Positions 48,533-57,790 of a DNA stretch of 64,000 nucleotides are shown here, piece by piece. How positions within the stretch are numbered: the stretch's first letter is position 1; each line of letters starts with the position of its first letter. The translations under genes were made by a program, and so were the position numbers. Under the pieces are notes generated by a model, which was not told the DNA's origin, did no database searches, and saw only the letters and a list, made by a program, of their open reading frames with translations. Source of the DNA: Saccharothrix longispora (GTDB lineage Bacteria > Actinomycetota > Actinomycetes > Mycobacteriales > Pseudonocardiaceae); NCBI RefSeq assembly GCF_030852425.1, contig NZ_NSDM01000001.1:868001-932000 (forward strand), written 5' to 3'.

Positions 48533-49957
48533 ATGGCGGACGTAGTGCTGGCGATCGACCTCGGTACGACGGCGACCAAGGTCATCGCGGTGGACCGGAA
48601 CGCGGGCGTGGTCGCATCGGTGGAGCACGACTACCCGATGCGCACCACGCCCTCCGGTGAGGCGACCCACGACCCGGACGAGGTCCTGACGGCCGCGCTC
48701 ACCGGGTTGCGCGAGATCGCGACCGGCGGGCACGCGGTGCGCGCCATCTCGCTGACCGGGGCCATGCACACGCTGCTCGGCCTGGACGCCTCCGGCCGCC
48801 CGGTGACGCCGTCGCTGTCGTGGGCGGACAACCGGGCCGTGGCGCAGACCGCCGAGCTGCGCGGCACCGGGCGCGGCACCGCCCTGCACCGCGCCACCGG
48901 CACCCCGATCCACACCATGTCGCCGCTGGTGAAGCTCGCCTGGTTCGCCGAGAACGGCATCACGGCGGACCGCTGGTGCGGTCTGAAGGACTACGTCGCG
49001 CTCAAGCTCACCGGCGAGCTCGTCACCGAGCACTCGTCGGGGTCGGCGACCGGCCTGATGGACCTGGGGACCCGGTCCTGGCACGCCGACGCGCTGGCGT
49101 TCGCGCGGGTGACCGCCGAGCAGCTGCCCGGCCTGCACGCCCCGACCGACTCGTTCCCGCTGACCTTCGCCGTGCCCGGCGTGGCCCCCGGCACGCCGGT
49201 GGTGCTGGGCGGCGGCGACGGTCCGATGGCCAACCTGGGCGTGGGCGCCGTCGTGCCGGGCGTGGCGGCGGTGTCCCTGGGCACGAGCGGCGCGCTGCGC
49301 GTGGTCCGCTCCTCGCCCGCGGTGGACGAGCGGGGGCGGGTGTTCTGCTACGCGATCGCCGACGACCTGTGGGTGCTGGGCGGCGCGGTGAGCAACGGCG
49401 GTGTGGTCGCCCAGTGGGCCGAGGACACGTTCCAGGCGGACCTGCTCGACCTGCTGGACGAGGCGTCCGCCGTCCCGCCGGGTGCGAACGGCGTCACCGC
49501 CCTGCCCTACCTGCTCGGCGAGCGCGCGCCCTGGTGGGACCCGGACGCGACCTCGGCCCTGGTCGGCCTGCGCCGCGAGCACGGCCGGGCCGAGATCACC
49601 CGCGCCCTGGTCGAGGGTGTGGCGCAGCAGCTGGCCCTGGTCCTCGACGCGGTGCGCTCGGTGGCGGACGTGCACGCGGTCCGGGTGACCGGCGGCGCGT
49701 TCCGCAGCGACCTGTGGGCGACCGTGCTGGCGTCCGCGCTGGGCCTGGAGCTGGAGCTGGCGGACGACAGCGAGGGCTCGGGCGTGGGCGCGGCCCTGGT
49801 GGCGTGGCGGGCGCTCGGCGAGTTCCCGGACCTCACCGTCGCCGCGGAGCTGGTCAAGCCCGTGAAGACGATCAGCCCGGACCCCGCGGCGGTCCGCCAC
49901 TACGCCGCGGCCCGTCCCGGGATCGAACGCCTCTACCGGGCGCTGGCCGAGCTGTAG
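48533..49957 (+). CDS. FGGY-family sugar kinase, gluconokinase-like
   Basis: A 474-residue kinase of the FGGY fold. MADVVLAIDLGTTATKVIAVD is the N-terminal phosphate-1 loop, LTGAMHTLLGLD and SLSWADNRA the substrate region, and VSLGTSGALRVV the second ATP loop; VTGGAFRSDLWA near residue 385 is the C-terminal glycine-rich signature. The WADNR and GGxSNGG elements favour gluconate over glycerol or xylulose. It phosphorylates a sugar or sugar acid in the cytoplasm. It starts 9 bp after asd, so it may share that transcript. Confidence 0.85.
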   Translation: MADVVLAIDLGTTATKVIAVDRNAGVVASVEHDYPMRTTPSGEATHDPDEVLTAALTGLREIATGGHAVRAISLTGAMHTLLGLDASGRPVTPSLSWADNRAVAQTAELRGTGRGTALHRATGTPIHTMSPLVKLAWFAENGITADRWCGLKDYVALKLTGELVTEHSSGSATGLMDLGTRSWHADALAFARVTAEQLPGLHAPTDSFPLTFAVPGVAPGTPVVLGGGDGPMANLGVGAVVPGVAAVSLGTSGALRVVRSSPAVDERGRVFCYAIADDLWVLGGAVSNGGVVAQWAEDTFQADLLDLLDEASAVPPGANGVTALPYLLGERAPWWDPDATSALVGLRREHGRAEITRALVEGVAQQLALVLDAVRSVADVHAVRVTGGAFRSDLWATVLASALGLELELADDSEGSGVGAALVAWRALGEFPDLTVAAELVKPVKTISPDPAAVRHYAAARPGIERLYRALAEL

Positions 49958-51117
49958 CGCGGGCCGCCGACCCGGCGGTCCAGCAGCACGGTGAGCAGCG
50001 CGATCGCCACCGCGCCCAGCCCGGCCGTCGCGAAGCCCCAGGCCGGCGAGCTGTGGTCGATCACGAAACCGGTGAACGGCTGGCCGAGCGCCACGCCCAG
50101 CGTGAACGCCGAACCCTGGAGCCCCATCGCCTCGCCGCGCGCGGACGCGGGGGCGTGGGTCGTGATCGCCTCCCCGGTCGCGGTGATGGTGGGGGCGCAC
50201 AGGAAGTTCGTCGGCACCAGGGCCGACGCCAGCCACCACGGCGAGGCGTCGAACAGGCCGATCGGGATGGCCAGCACGCCCATGCCGCCCATCAGCGCCC
50301 ACAGCGGCGGCACGCGGCGGAGGCCGCCGTAGAGGAAGCCGCCGACCAGCGACGCCACGCACATCACGACGACCATCGCGCCCGTCCAGCCGGTCAGGTC
50401 GAGCGCGCGCATCGACGCCACCAGCGACACCTCGACGCCGGACAGCACGAACGTCGCACCGCCCGCGCTGATCAGCACGCCCACCATGCGCCCGTCGAGC
50501 CACTGCCGGCGCGGCACCCGGCCGGAGTCGTCGTCCTCGCGCCGCACGGGCGGGTCGACCAGCCACAGCACGACGCCGACGAGCACCATCGCCGTGCCGA
50601 TCGTCCACATCGCGGTGCGGCTGCCGCCCTGCGTGACGAGGGCGACGCCGAGCGCCGGACCCGCCATGAACGAGACCTCGACGGCCATCGAGTCCATCGC
50701 CAGCGCGGTGCGCCGGGAGGAGTCGGGGACGAGCGCGGTGAGGATCTGCCGGCCCATCGACATCACCGGCATGGTGGTGAGGCCGGCGAGGAAGCACGTG
50801 ATGAGCAGCACGTGGAACGGCAGCAGGGGCGCGACGAACCAGAAGACGCCCTCGGTGACCATCGACAGGGCGAGCATGGCGCGCAGCCCGCGCCGGTCGA
50901 CCAGCCGCCCCATCAGCGGCGCGCCGATCGCGATGCCGAGGGTCGACAGGGCCCCGACCAGGCCCGCCTCGCCGTAACCGCGCTCCAGGCCGAGCAGGAC
51001 GTGCATCGTGATCGTCATGCCCGCCGCCGTCGCGGGTATCCGGGCGAGGAGCATCAGCAGCATGAAGCCGGGCACGCGCGGAGCCCGCAGGACGGCGAGG
51101 TAGTTAGCAACGTTCAC
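49933..51117 (-). CDS. MFS transporter, drug:H+ antiporter type
   Basis: A 394-residue protein with about twelve transmembrane helices. The loop GRLVDRRGLRAML between TM2 and TM3 is the MFS motif A (G-x-x-D-R-x-x-R-R). SFMAGPALGVALV is consistent with motif C of drug exporters. GTG 51117 is chosen as start because the region upstream carries no membrane signal. It probably exports a small molecule using the proton gradient. The 3' end overlaps the sugar kinase gene by 25 bp, convergently, and the 5' end faces the Fur gene. Confidence 0.85.
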   Translation of the reverse strand: MNVANYLAVLRAPRVPGFMLLMLLARIPATAAGMTITMHVLLGLERGYGEAGLVGALSTLGIAIGAPLMGRLVDRRGLRAMLALSMVTEGVFWFVAPLLPFHVLLITCFLAGLTTMPVMSMGRQILTALVPDSSRRTALAMDSMAVEVSFMAGPALGVALVTQGGSRTAMWTIGTAMVLVGVVLWLVDPPVRREDDDSGRVPRRQWLDGRMVGVLISAGGATFVLSGVEVSLVASMRALDLTGWTGAMVVVMCVASLVGGFLYGGLRRVPPLWALMGGMGVLAIPIGLFDASPWWLASALVPTNFLCAPTITATGEAITTHAPASARGEAMGLQGSAFTLGVALGQPFTGFVIDHSSPAWGFATAGLGAVAIALLTVLLDRRVGGPRYSSASAR

Positions 51118-51159
51118 GAGTTCATCTTCACCTGTCCCCGCAAGAGCTTTAACCACTCG

Positions 51160-51193
51160 TTTTCTTGACTCGTTCCAGAAAAGCTGGTGTAGT
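51160..51193 (+). promoter_or_regulatory. Promoter and candidate Fur operator before the Fur/catalase pair
   Basis: TTGACT (51165-51170), a 17-bp spacer and TGTAGT (51188-51193) form a likely promoter. The same bases contain an imperfect palindrome TTTTCTTGA-CTCGT-TCCAGAAAA (51160-51182) with one mismatch, a candidate autoregulatory operator. Confidence 0.6.
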
Positions 51194-51202
51194 GGAGGAG
51201 CA

Positions 51203-51640
51203 ATGACCCCAGGACCACGCGAGTTGCTCAAGGACGCCGGGTTGCGCATCACCGCACCCCGGGTCGCGGTGCTCGAATGGCTGGTCGAACACCCCCACGC
51301 CACGGCCGACCAGGTCGCGGAGGCCGTGCGGACGAGGTTGGGCGCCGTGTCCACGCAGGCCGTCTACGACGTGCTCAACACGTGCTCGCGGACCGGGCTG
51401 CTGCGCCGGATCGAGCCCGCCGGGCACCCGGCGCGCTACGAGACGCGGATCGGCGACAACCACCACCACCTCGTGTGCCGGGGGTGCGGCCGGACCGAGG
51501 ACGTCGACTGCGTCCACGGCGCCGCGCCCTGCCTGGAGCCGTCGACCACCGCCGGCTTCGCCGTGGACGAGGCGGAAGTCCTGTTCTGGGGCTTCTGCCC
51601 CGATTGCCGAGGCACCCCTGCCCGCCAGGGGGCCCGCTGA
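51203..51640 (+). CDS. Fur-family peroxide/metal regulator
   Basis: A 145-residue Fur-type protein. Winged helix: [22 protein letters not shown] and [21 protein letters not shown]. The metal region has [19 protein letters not shown] (His cluster and first CxxC) and CPDC near the end (second CxxC, structural zinc). GGAGGAG precedes the ATG. It directly precedes catalase with a 29-bp gap, the arrangement of mycobacterial FurA-KatG and Streptomyces CatR-catalase, so it probably represses itself and katA until peroxide or metal loss releases it. Confidence 0.9.
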   Translation: MTPGPRELLKDAGLRITAPRVAVLEWLVEHPHATADQVAEAVRTRLGAVSTQAVYDVLNTCSRTGLLRRIEPAGHPARYETRIGDNHHHLVCRGCGRTEDVDCVHGAAPCLEPSTTAGFAVDEAEVLFWGFCPDCRGTPARQGAR

Positions 51641-51669
51641 CCGTCACACTGACAGAAGGAGTTGGAAGC

Positions 51670-53118
51670 GTGACCGAATCGCGTCACACCACCAACAACG
51701 CGGGCATCCCGGTCGCGAGCGACGACCACTCGCTGACGCTCGGCGCGAACGGGCCGATCCTGCTCCAGGACCACTACCTGATCGAGAAGAACGCCCAGTT
51801 CAACCGCGAGCGGGTGCCGGAGCGGGTCGTGCACGCCAAGGGCGGCGGCGCGTTCGGCCACTTCGAGACGACCGAGGACGTCAGCCGCTACACGAAGGCC
51901 GCGCTGTTCCAGCCGGGCGTGAGGACCGACACGCTGCTGCGCTTCTCCACCGTCGCCGGCGAGCTGGGCTCCCCGGACACCTGGCGCGACCCGCGCGGCT
52001 TCGCGCTGAAGTTCTACACGACGCAGGGCGTCTACGACCTGGTCGGCAACAACACGCCGGTGTTCTTCCTGCGCGACCCGATCAAGTTCCCCGACTTCAT
52101 CCGCTCGCAGAAGCGCCGCGCCGACACCGGCCGCCGCGACCACGACATGCAGTGGGACTTCTGGACCCTCCAGCCGCAGACCGCGCACCAGGTGACCTGG
52201 CTGATGGGCGACCGGGGCATCCCGAGGACGTGGCGGCACCAGAACGGCTACGGCTCGCACACCTACCTGTGGGAGAACGCGGCCGGCGAGCGGTTCTGGG
52301 TGAAGTACCACTTCAAGACCGACCAGGGCATCGAGACGCTGACCTCCGAGGAGGCCGCGCGGATCGCCGGTGAGGACGCCGACGCGCACCGCGCCGACCT
52401 GTGGCACTCCATCGAGCGCGGCGAGTTCCCGTCGTGGACGCTGCACGTGCAGGTCATGCCGTACGAGGACGCCGAGGGCTACCGCTTCAACCCGTTCGAC
52501 CTGACCAAGGTGTGGCCGCACGGCGACTACCCGCTGATCAAGGTCGGCACGCTGGTCCTGGACCGCAACCCGCAGGACTACTTCGCCGAGATCGAGCAGG
52601 CCGCGTTCGCGCCGACGAACCTGGTGCCGGGCATCGGCACGTCGCCGGACAAGATGCTGATCGGCCGGATCTTCTCCTACCCGGACGCCCAGCGGTACCG
52701 CATCGGCGCGAACTACGCGCAGCTGCCGGTGAACCGGCCGACGTCACCGGTGAACTCGTACTCCAAGGACGGCGCGATGGCGTACCGCAACGCCACCGAC
52801 CCGGTGTACGCGCCCAACTCGCACGGCGGCCCGCACGCCGACGCCGCGACCGCCGGCGAGACGGCGTCGGCCTACGGCGTCGAGGACGAGGTCGTGCGCT
52901 CCGCGTACCGGCTGCACGCGGAGGACGACGACTTCGGCCAGGCGGGCACCCTGGTCCGCGAGGTGTTCGACGACGCGCAGCGCGAGCGCCTCGTGCGGAC
53001 CGTCGTGGCGCACGCGGGCAACGGCGTGTCGGAGCCGGTGCTGGAGCGGGTGTTCGAGTACTGGCGCAACATCGACAAGGAGACCGGCGACAAGATCGCC
53101 GCCGCCTTCGGCAGGTGA
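51670..53118 (+). CDS. katA: Heme catalase
   Basis: A 482-residue small-subunit catalase. The catalytic His is in [12 protein letters not shown] (near residue 54), Asn in [11 protein letters not shown] (near 128), and the proximal heme tyrosine in [14 protein letters not shown] (near 338). It decomposes hydrogen peroxide. I place the start at GTG 51670 behind AAGGAG and GGAAG; the longer frame overlaps the Fur gene. It is co-transcribed with the Fur regulator. A hairpin terminator follows at 53170. Confidence 0.93.
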   Translation: MTESRHTTNNAGIPVASDDHSLTLGANGPILLQDHYLIEKNAQFNRERVPERVVHAKGGGAFGHFETTEDVSRYTKAALFQPGVRTDTLLRFSTVAGELGSPDTWRDPRGFALKFYTTQGVYDLVGNNTPVFFLRDPIKFPDFIRSQKRRADTGRRDHDMQWDFWTLQPQTAHQVTWLMGDRGIPRTWRHQNGYGSHTYLWENAAGERFWVKYHFKTDQGIETLTSEEAARIAGEDADAHRADLWHSIERGEFPSWTLHVQVMPYEDAEGYRFNPFDLTKVWPHGDYPLIKVGTLVLDRNPQDYFAEIEQAAFAPTNLVPGIGTSPDKMLIGRIFSYPDAQRYRIGANYAQLPVNRPTSPVNSYSKDGAMAYRNATDPVYAPNSHGGPHADAATAGETASAYGVEDEVVRSAYRLHAEDDDFGQAGTLVREVFDDAQRERLVRTVVAHAGNGVSEPVLERVFEYWRNIDKETGDKIAAAFGR

Positions 53119-53169
53119 GCGCGCCGACACCCGAATACGTGGTCGCGCGAGCCGCGTGACCAGGGAGGA

Positions 53170-53194
53170 GCCGCCCGGATCAGCGCCGGGCGGC
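53170..53194 (+). terminator. Terminator of the Fur-catalase unit
   Basis: GCCGCCCGG (53170-53178) pairs with CCGGGCGGC (53186-53194) across a 7-nt loop; a flanking GAG/CTC extends it. Confidence 0.75.
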
Positions 53195-53232
53195 CCCTCG
53201 TCCCACCTCCGCCGCCGGCCGGGACCGGGGCC

Positions 53233-54300
53233 TCAGGCGGTCTCGGGCACGTCCTGCCGGGCGTCGGCCGGCGCCAACCCGGTGCGCAGCGCGCCGACCG
53301 CCTCGGCCACCGCCTCCCGGAACACGCCCCCGACGCCGAGGATGTTCGCGTACCCGTGGAACAGGCCGGGGTGGCGGCGCAGCACCACCGGCACGCCCTG
53401 GCGCGCCAGCTTCTCGGCGAACGCCTCGCCCTCGTCGCGCAGCGGGTCGAACCCGGCCGTGGCCAGGTAGGTCGGCGGCAGCCCGCTCAGGTCCTCGGCC
53501 AGCAGCACGGACAGCCTCGGGTCGCTGTGCGCCTCGCGGGACGGCGCGTAGTGGTCGAGGAACCAGTCCATCTTCTCGTCGGTCAGGAAGAAGCCGTCGC
53601 CGAACAGCTCCCGCGACCGCCGCCGCACCGACGCGTCCACCGCGGGGTAGAACAGCAGCAGGAACACCGGCTTCACCGCGCCCGCGTGCAGGGCGGTCAC
53701 CGCGGCCAGGTTGCCGCCCGCGCTGTCGCCGCCCAGGGCGATCCGGTCGCGGTCGGCCTTCAGCTCGTCCGCGTGCGCCACCGCCCACTCGAACGCGGCC
53801 TGCGCGTCGTCCGCGGCCGCCGGGAACGGGTGCTCGGGCGCCAGCCGGTAGTCGGCCGACAGCACCCGCACCCCCGCCTCGACCGCGAGGAACCGGCACA
53901 GGTTGTCGTGGCTGTCCAGGTCGCCGGAGACCCACCCGCCACCGTGGTAGAAGACCAGCAGCGGCGACCCGGCCGCCAGCGAGGTCGGCTCGTAGAAGCG
54001 GCCCGGGACGCCGTCCAGGTCGAGCGGGCGCACCGCCACGCCGCCGATGACCGGTCCGCACACCAGTCGGGTGCTGCGGGCCAGCGCGGCGCGGTTCGCG
54101 GCCGGCGTGCTCGTCCGCCAGTCCTCGCCGCCGATCCGCTGGAGCTTGAGCAGCAGTTGGGCCTCGGGGTGCAGCTCCTGCCCGTCGAGGGTGACGGGGC
54201 GCCCGGCGATCAGCCTGCGCAGCGGCGCGGGCAGGCCGAACGCGAAGCGCAGCGCGCCGGCGAGGACACGGGGTGGTAGCGACTCCGCGAGCTTCGACAT
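53233..54300 (-). CDS. Alpha/beta hydrolase, hormone-sensitive-lipase type
   Basis: A 355-residue esterase. The oxyanion motif HGGGW is in LVFYHGGGWVSGDL (near residue 120), the nucleophile is GDSAGGN (Ser near 193), an Asp lies in TAGFDPLRDEGEAF and the His in HPGLFHGYAN. The N-terminal cap region (residues 1-70) covers the active site as in this family. It hydrolyses short- to medium-chain esters in the cytoplasm. ATG 54300 is chosen; two codons upstream is possible. Confidence 0.9.
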   Translation of the reverse strand: MSKLAESLPPRVLAGALRFAFGLPAPLRRLIAGRPVTLDGQELHPEAQLLLKLQRIGGEDWRTSTPAANRAALARSTRLVCGPVIGGVAVRPLDLDGVPGRFYEPTSLAAGSPLLVFYHGGGWVSGDLDSHDNLCRFLAVEAGVRVLSADYRLAPEHPFPAAADDAQAAFEWAVAHADELKADRDRIALGGDSAGGNLAAVTALHAGAVKPVFLLLFYPAVDASVRRRSRELFGDGFFLTDEKMDWFLDHYAPSREAHSDPRLSVLLAEDLSGLPPTYLATAGFDPLRDEGEAFAEKLARQGVPVVLRRHPGLFHGYANILGVGGVFREAVAEAVGALRTGLAPADARQDVPETA

Positions 54301-54378
54301 GCGACGCACGTTACTCGCGGGTAAGCACCGAAGCGAGTAGTGGACCTCCAGCTAGGTCGAGGTGGCAGGATCGGGGGC

Positions 54379-54939
54379 ATGACGGTCACCGTGGTGGGCA
54401 TCGGCGGGTCGCTCCGCTCCAATTCGCAGTCCGAGCGCGCCATGCGCATCGCGCTGGCCGGCGCCGCGGACGCCGGCGCCAAGGTCGTCGAGGTCGCCGG
54501 CCCCGACCTGGTGCTGCCGTTCTACGACCCGTCCGTCCCCGGCCGGCCGGACAACGCCCGCCGCCTCGTGGAGGCGCTGCGCGTGGCCGACGGCGTGGTG
54601 CTCGTCTCGCCCGGCTACCACGGCACCGTCTCCGGCCTCATCAAGAACGCCCTGGACTACGTCGAGGACCTGCGCGGGGACGAGCGCCCCTACCTCGACG
54701 GGCGGGCGGTGGGCTGCGTGGCCGCGGCCCAGGGCTGGCAGGCGTCCGTGACGACGCTCACCGCCCTGCGGTCGATCGTGCACGCCCTGCGCGGCTGGCC
54801 CACCCCGCTCGGCGCCGCCCTGAACTCCCGCGAGGTCGACTTCGACCTCGAAGGCGGCTGCTCCGTGCCCGCGGTGGCGGACCAGCTCCGCACGATCGGG
54901 CGACAGGTGGTGGAGTTCGCGGTGTCGAAGGCGGGTTAG
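54379..54939 (+). CDS. NADPH-dependent FMN reductase
   Basis: A 186-residue flavodoxin-like reductase: VVGIGGSLRSNSQSERAM is the FMN phosphate loop (GSLRxxS), and LVSPGYHGTVSGLIKNALDYV the flavin-ring loop typical of the family. It uses NAD(P)H to reduce free FMN, quinones or azo compounds. ATG 54379 is used; a longer frame exists. It is divergent from the esterase and precedes two oxidative-stress genes, which suggests, without proof, a role in redox defence. Confidence 0.88.
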   Translation: MTVTVVGIGGSLRSNSQSERAMRIALAGAADAGAKVVEVAGPDLVLPFYDPSVPGRPDNARRLVEALRVADGVVLVSPGYHGTVSGLIKNALDYVEDLRGDERPYLDGRAVGCVAAAQGWQASVTTLTALRSIVHALRGWPTPLGAALNSREVDFDLEGGCSVPAVADQLRTIGRQVVEFAVSKAG

Positions 54940-55047
54940 CGGGTACCTCTCCCAGGGGCGTGAGCTGCCGCACCACCGGGTGTGGTCCGGCCCCGGCCGG
55001 GTGTTGGAACGATCGACGACACCACCGGCTCGAGGGAGAACGTGACG

Positions 55048-55470
55048 ATGAAGGTGCTGTACACGGCGAGGGCCACCGCGGCGGGGGACGGGCGCAACGG
55101 CGAGGTCCGGTCCTCCGACGGCGTCATCGACGAGCAGCTCGCCACGCCCACCGAGCTGGGCGGTCCCGGCGGGGACAAGACCAACCCGGAGCAGCTGTTC
55201 GCCGCCGGGTACGCGGCGTGCTTCCACAGCGCGATCAAGGTCGCCGCCCGCCAGGCCAAGGTGACGACCGGTGAGACCACCGTCGACGCCGAGGTCGGCA
55301 TCGGCCCGGACGACGCGGGCGGCTTCCGGCTGGCCGTGGAGCTGGTCGCGCACATCCCCGGTGTGGAGCAGGCCGTCGCCGACCGGCTGGTCGCCGCCGC
55401 GGACCGGATCTGCCCCTACTCCAACGCGACGCGCGGCAACATCGAGGTGGCCGTCACCGCCACCGTGTGA
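55048..55470 (+). CDS. Ohr-type organic hydroperoxide resistance protein
   Basis: A 140-residue OsmC/Ohr protein. The peroxidatic cysteine is in GYAACFHSA and the resolving one in ICPYSNATRGN, with an early Arg (YTARA) completing the site. It reduces organic hydroperoxides using lipoyl or thiol reductants. ATG 55048 has GAGGGAG at good spacing; GTG 55042 is an alternative. The Dps gene follows by 16 bp. Confidence 0.9.
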   Translation: MKVLYTARATAAGDGRNGEVRSSDGVIDEQLATPTELGGPGGDKTNPEQLFAAGYAACFHSAIKVAARQAKVTTGETTVDAEVGIGPDDAGGFRLAVELVAHIPGVEQAVADRLVAAADRICPYSNATRGNIEVAVTATV

Positions 55471-55486
55471 AGGAGGAGCCAGCCAC

Positions 55487-55963
55487 ATGAGCAAGAGCCC
55501 GATCACCAGCACGCTGTCCGACGCCGACAAGGCCGCGGTGGGGACGGTCCTCCAGGCCACCCTGGTCGACCTGATCGACCTGTCCCTCGTGGCCAAGCAG
55601 GCGCACTGGAACGTGGTCGGCAAGAACTTCCGCAGCGTGCACCTCCAGCTCGACGAGCTGGTCACGACCGCGCGGACCTACACCGACGAGGTCGCCGAGC
55701 GCGCCGCCGCGCTGGGCATCTCACCCAACGGCAAGGCCAGGACGGTGGCCGAGGGGTCGGGTGTGCCGGAGTTCCCGGACAGCTGGCTCAAGGAGGCCGA
55801 CGTCGTCGAGGCCGTCGTGACGATGCTCACCAAGCTCATCGAGCGGTTGCGCTCGCGCATCGACGAGGTCGACAAGCCCGACCTGGTCACCCAGGACCTG
55901 CTCATCGAGATCACCCGCAACCTGGAGCAGGCCCACTGGATGTGGCAGGCGCAGCAGGCCTGA
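55487..55963 (+). CDS. dps: Dps-family ferritin-like DNA-protection protein
   Basis: A 158-residue four-helix protein. The ferroxidase site is formed by KQAHWNVVGKNFRSVHLQLDEL (His, then Asp/Glu) as in Dps miniferritins. It oxidises and stores iron and can bind DNA non-specifically. AAGGAGGAG precedes the ATG. It lies 16 bp after the Ohr gene and belongs with it in a stress unit. The C-terminal QAHWMWQAQ is typical of actinobacterial Dps. Confidence 0.92.
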   Translation: MSKSPITSTLSDADKAAVGTVLQATLVDLIDLSLVAKQAHWNVVGKNFRSVHLQLDELVTTARTYTDEVAERAAALGISPNGKARTVAEGSGVPEFPDSWLKEADVVEAVVTMLTKLIERLRSRIDEVDKPDLVTQDLLIEITRNLEQAHWMWQAQQA

Positions 55964-56110
55964 TCCGGGCGTAGCGCAGCATGCTCGACGGGGCCGTCGG
56001 TGCTTCCGACGGCCCCGGAATGTCGGAGGAGCGGTCGCTGGTTCGTCCTGACCGCATCAACGGTCCAACGGTGGTTTCGGAGCCGGTGCCCAGGCGGCAG
56101 GGGGCACCGA

Positions 56111-56908
56111 TCATCCCGCTGTGCACGGCACAGCAGGAGATCGACCTTTCGTTGTCGTGCCGCCCAACCACCGGCGAATTTCGCTGCGAGCACGCCTGAG
56201 CCGACCTTCGACCGCCCGCGGCGTAAGCCCGAGTCGTTCGCCGATTTCCTCGTGTGAGACTTCGTGAGCGCTTAAGTATAAAATTTCAGCCGCTCGTCCG
56301 CTCAGTTTTTTTAATGCCCACTCGATCCGGACGTTCTCCACGACGAGATCTTCAGGCGAGCGCGTTTCAATCAAGTTGTCCAGCATCTCCTCGATCGTGG
56401 ACGGTTCGGACGGCAGCACCGCTCGCTCGGTCCGGCGGTGCATGCGCTCGTGGCGGCGGAAGACATTCGGAAAGCTCAGGACGCACGCGCCGATGAAGTA
56501 GGTGTTGAGCAAGGTGCCCTGAGCGGAGTCCCAATGACCCGAAGCGATGCGTTCGCGGAATAATCGAATGGCGTCAACGACCGTGTCGGCGGCCATGTCC
56601 TCGACCGCCTCGGTGTCGATCGCCCATGAATGCTCTAAGGGACGTCCTCGGTGGGCGGACTCTGCGAACATCCTCCCCGAGTGGATCCAGGCTTTGACGA
56701 CGGGGAGTCCGTACGCGGCCAGCGTCTCGACCAGTCGGTCCCAGAGGCTCCCCTGGACGCCGTCTGCGCGAAGAGCCTCCACCAGTCGGGCGTCGGCTTC
56801 CAGTCGGTGGTCGCGAGGATGTTCAGCGTCGCGCCGCCCGCGCTCGCCAGTTGCCGCCGACTCGGCGAGATCCGCCGACGTCAGCGGGTGATCAAGGGTG
56901 TCGGTCAC
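56111..56908 (-). CDS. Sigma-70-like protein, five TTA codons
   Basis: A 265-residue protein with a GTG start. The C-terminal part is a sigma region 4: LKKLSGRAAEILYLSAHEVS and EEIGERLGLTPRAVEGRLRRARSEIRRWL, the usual helix-turn-helix. The middle, YFIGACVLSFPNVFRRHERM, resembles a region 2-like part of the unusual actinobacterial sigma-70 relatives. The gene uses TTA at 56273, 56279, 56312, 56561 and 56636 (lower ends) and is AT-richer than its neighbours. TTA codons need tRNA-Leu(UAA) (bldA in Streptomyces), so translation may be stage-dependent. Target promoters are unknown. Recent transfer is plausible. Confidence 0.75.
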   Translation of the reverse strand: MTDTLDHPLTSADLAESAATGERGRRDAEHPRDHRLEADARLVEALRADGVQGSLWDRLVETLAAYGLPVVKAWIHSGRMFAESAHRGRPLEHSWAIDTEAVEDMAADTVVDAIRLFRERIASGHWDSAQGTLLNTYFIGACVLSFPNVFRRHERMHRRTERAVLPSEPSTIEEMLDNLIETRSPEDLVVENVRIEWALKKLSGRAAEILYLSAHEVSHEEIGERLGLTPRAVEGRLRRARSEIRRWLGGTTTKGRSPAVPCTAG

Positions 56909-57161
56909 TGGGGCTCCACAGCGTTAGACCCCTGACCAGGTGCGACGTACAATCTCAAAGTCTTGTGTGGGGCAGTCGGACTCCGCTGACCTATAACAAG
57001 ACGTGTTGAGTTGGACGAACTGCTGGATCCCGGTCAGAGGTGGGTCTTCCTCCTCTGGGTGTGGTGTTCGGCCAAGGGGCCCGGAACGGCGGGCGGTGGG
57101 CGGCAACCCACCTACCCGCTCGTCCCGGGCAGCACTGCCTCCTCTCAACGCGGCAGGAAGA

Positions 57162-57401
57162 TCAGTGGTCGCTTCCCCAGTACTTCGCGGTCAGGTAGGC
57201 GATCACTGTTCGGAGGGTCCAGGAGGCGATCAACTTGGCGATTTTTCGCCAGTTGATCGTCTTCCTGGTTCCTCGGGCGTCGGGGGTGCCATCCGTCGGC
57301 TCGGTCGACGGAGCTGTGTTCTCGGGGATCGCCCGAGCTTCGGCGTCGGCTGACGGCTCCTCGGGAGGACCCGCGTTCCCTTCGGACCTGGGACTGTTCA
57401 T
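57162..57401 (-). CDS. Small protein with C-terminal amphipathic/membrane helix
   Basis: A 79-residue protein. GGAGGTGAG directly before the ATG is an exceptionally good ribosome site, which makes the frame credible. The first 45 residues are disordered and acidic, Pro/Glu/Ser/Thr-rich; the rest (INWRKIAKLIASWTLRTV, then IAYLTAKYWG) forms a Trp/Lys-containing helix that could insert into or lie on the membrane. No family recognised. It reads toward the sigma-like gene, 253 bp away, and could be part of the same unit. A peptide signal, a membrane anchor or a toxin-like small protein are all possible. Confidence 0.5.
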   Translation of the reverse strand: MNSPRSEGNAGPPEEPSADAEARAIPENTAPSTEPTDGTPDARGTRKTINWRKIAKLIASWTLRTVIAYLTAKYWGSDH

Positions 57402-57790
57402 CTCACCTCCCCCCAGGTCGGGGCTACCCCACGGTCGGGGTTCGACAGCCGGTGGTCGAACCCGGCGATCGCGGAGTGAGCAGATGGAGTTGTGTCACCC
57501 CAACGTGGTCACTGAGGCGAGTGGTATTAGATCACAGCTTGAATCGCCTGCCTCAGGGCCCTGGAGTCGGCCGGTCTTGTCGAACACGGTCACATGGTCT
57601 ATTTGTACGAATCAGTCTCGTATCTATCGGTTGGTTCAGCGTTCAATAACAATCAGGGGGATCGGGCCGCAGTAGTGCGGTATTCCGGCCCAATTGGACT
57701 ACCTCGTGGATGCTGATGGTGTCTTCCGTCCGGGGCAGACGATTTCAGTAGCGGCTCGAACGATCCGGCTTAACGCCGGTAGGCCTGCAA
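57402..57790. other. Gene-poor AT-richer stretch
   Basis: No supported gene lies between the small protein and the S9 peptidase terminator. The short frames have atypical codon use. AT-rich segments around 57575-57655 could hold a promoter for the minus-strand small protein and sigma-like gene. I see no repeats or tRNA here. Confidence 0.4.

Noticed and set aside
55981-56199. A plus-strand 72-residue protein
   Set aside because: It overlaps the sigma-like gene's 3' end on the opposite strand, has no credible ribosome site, and no known motifs.
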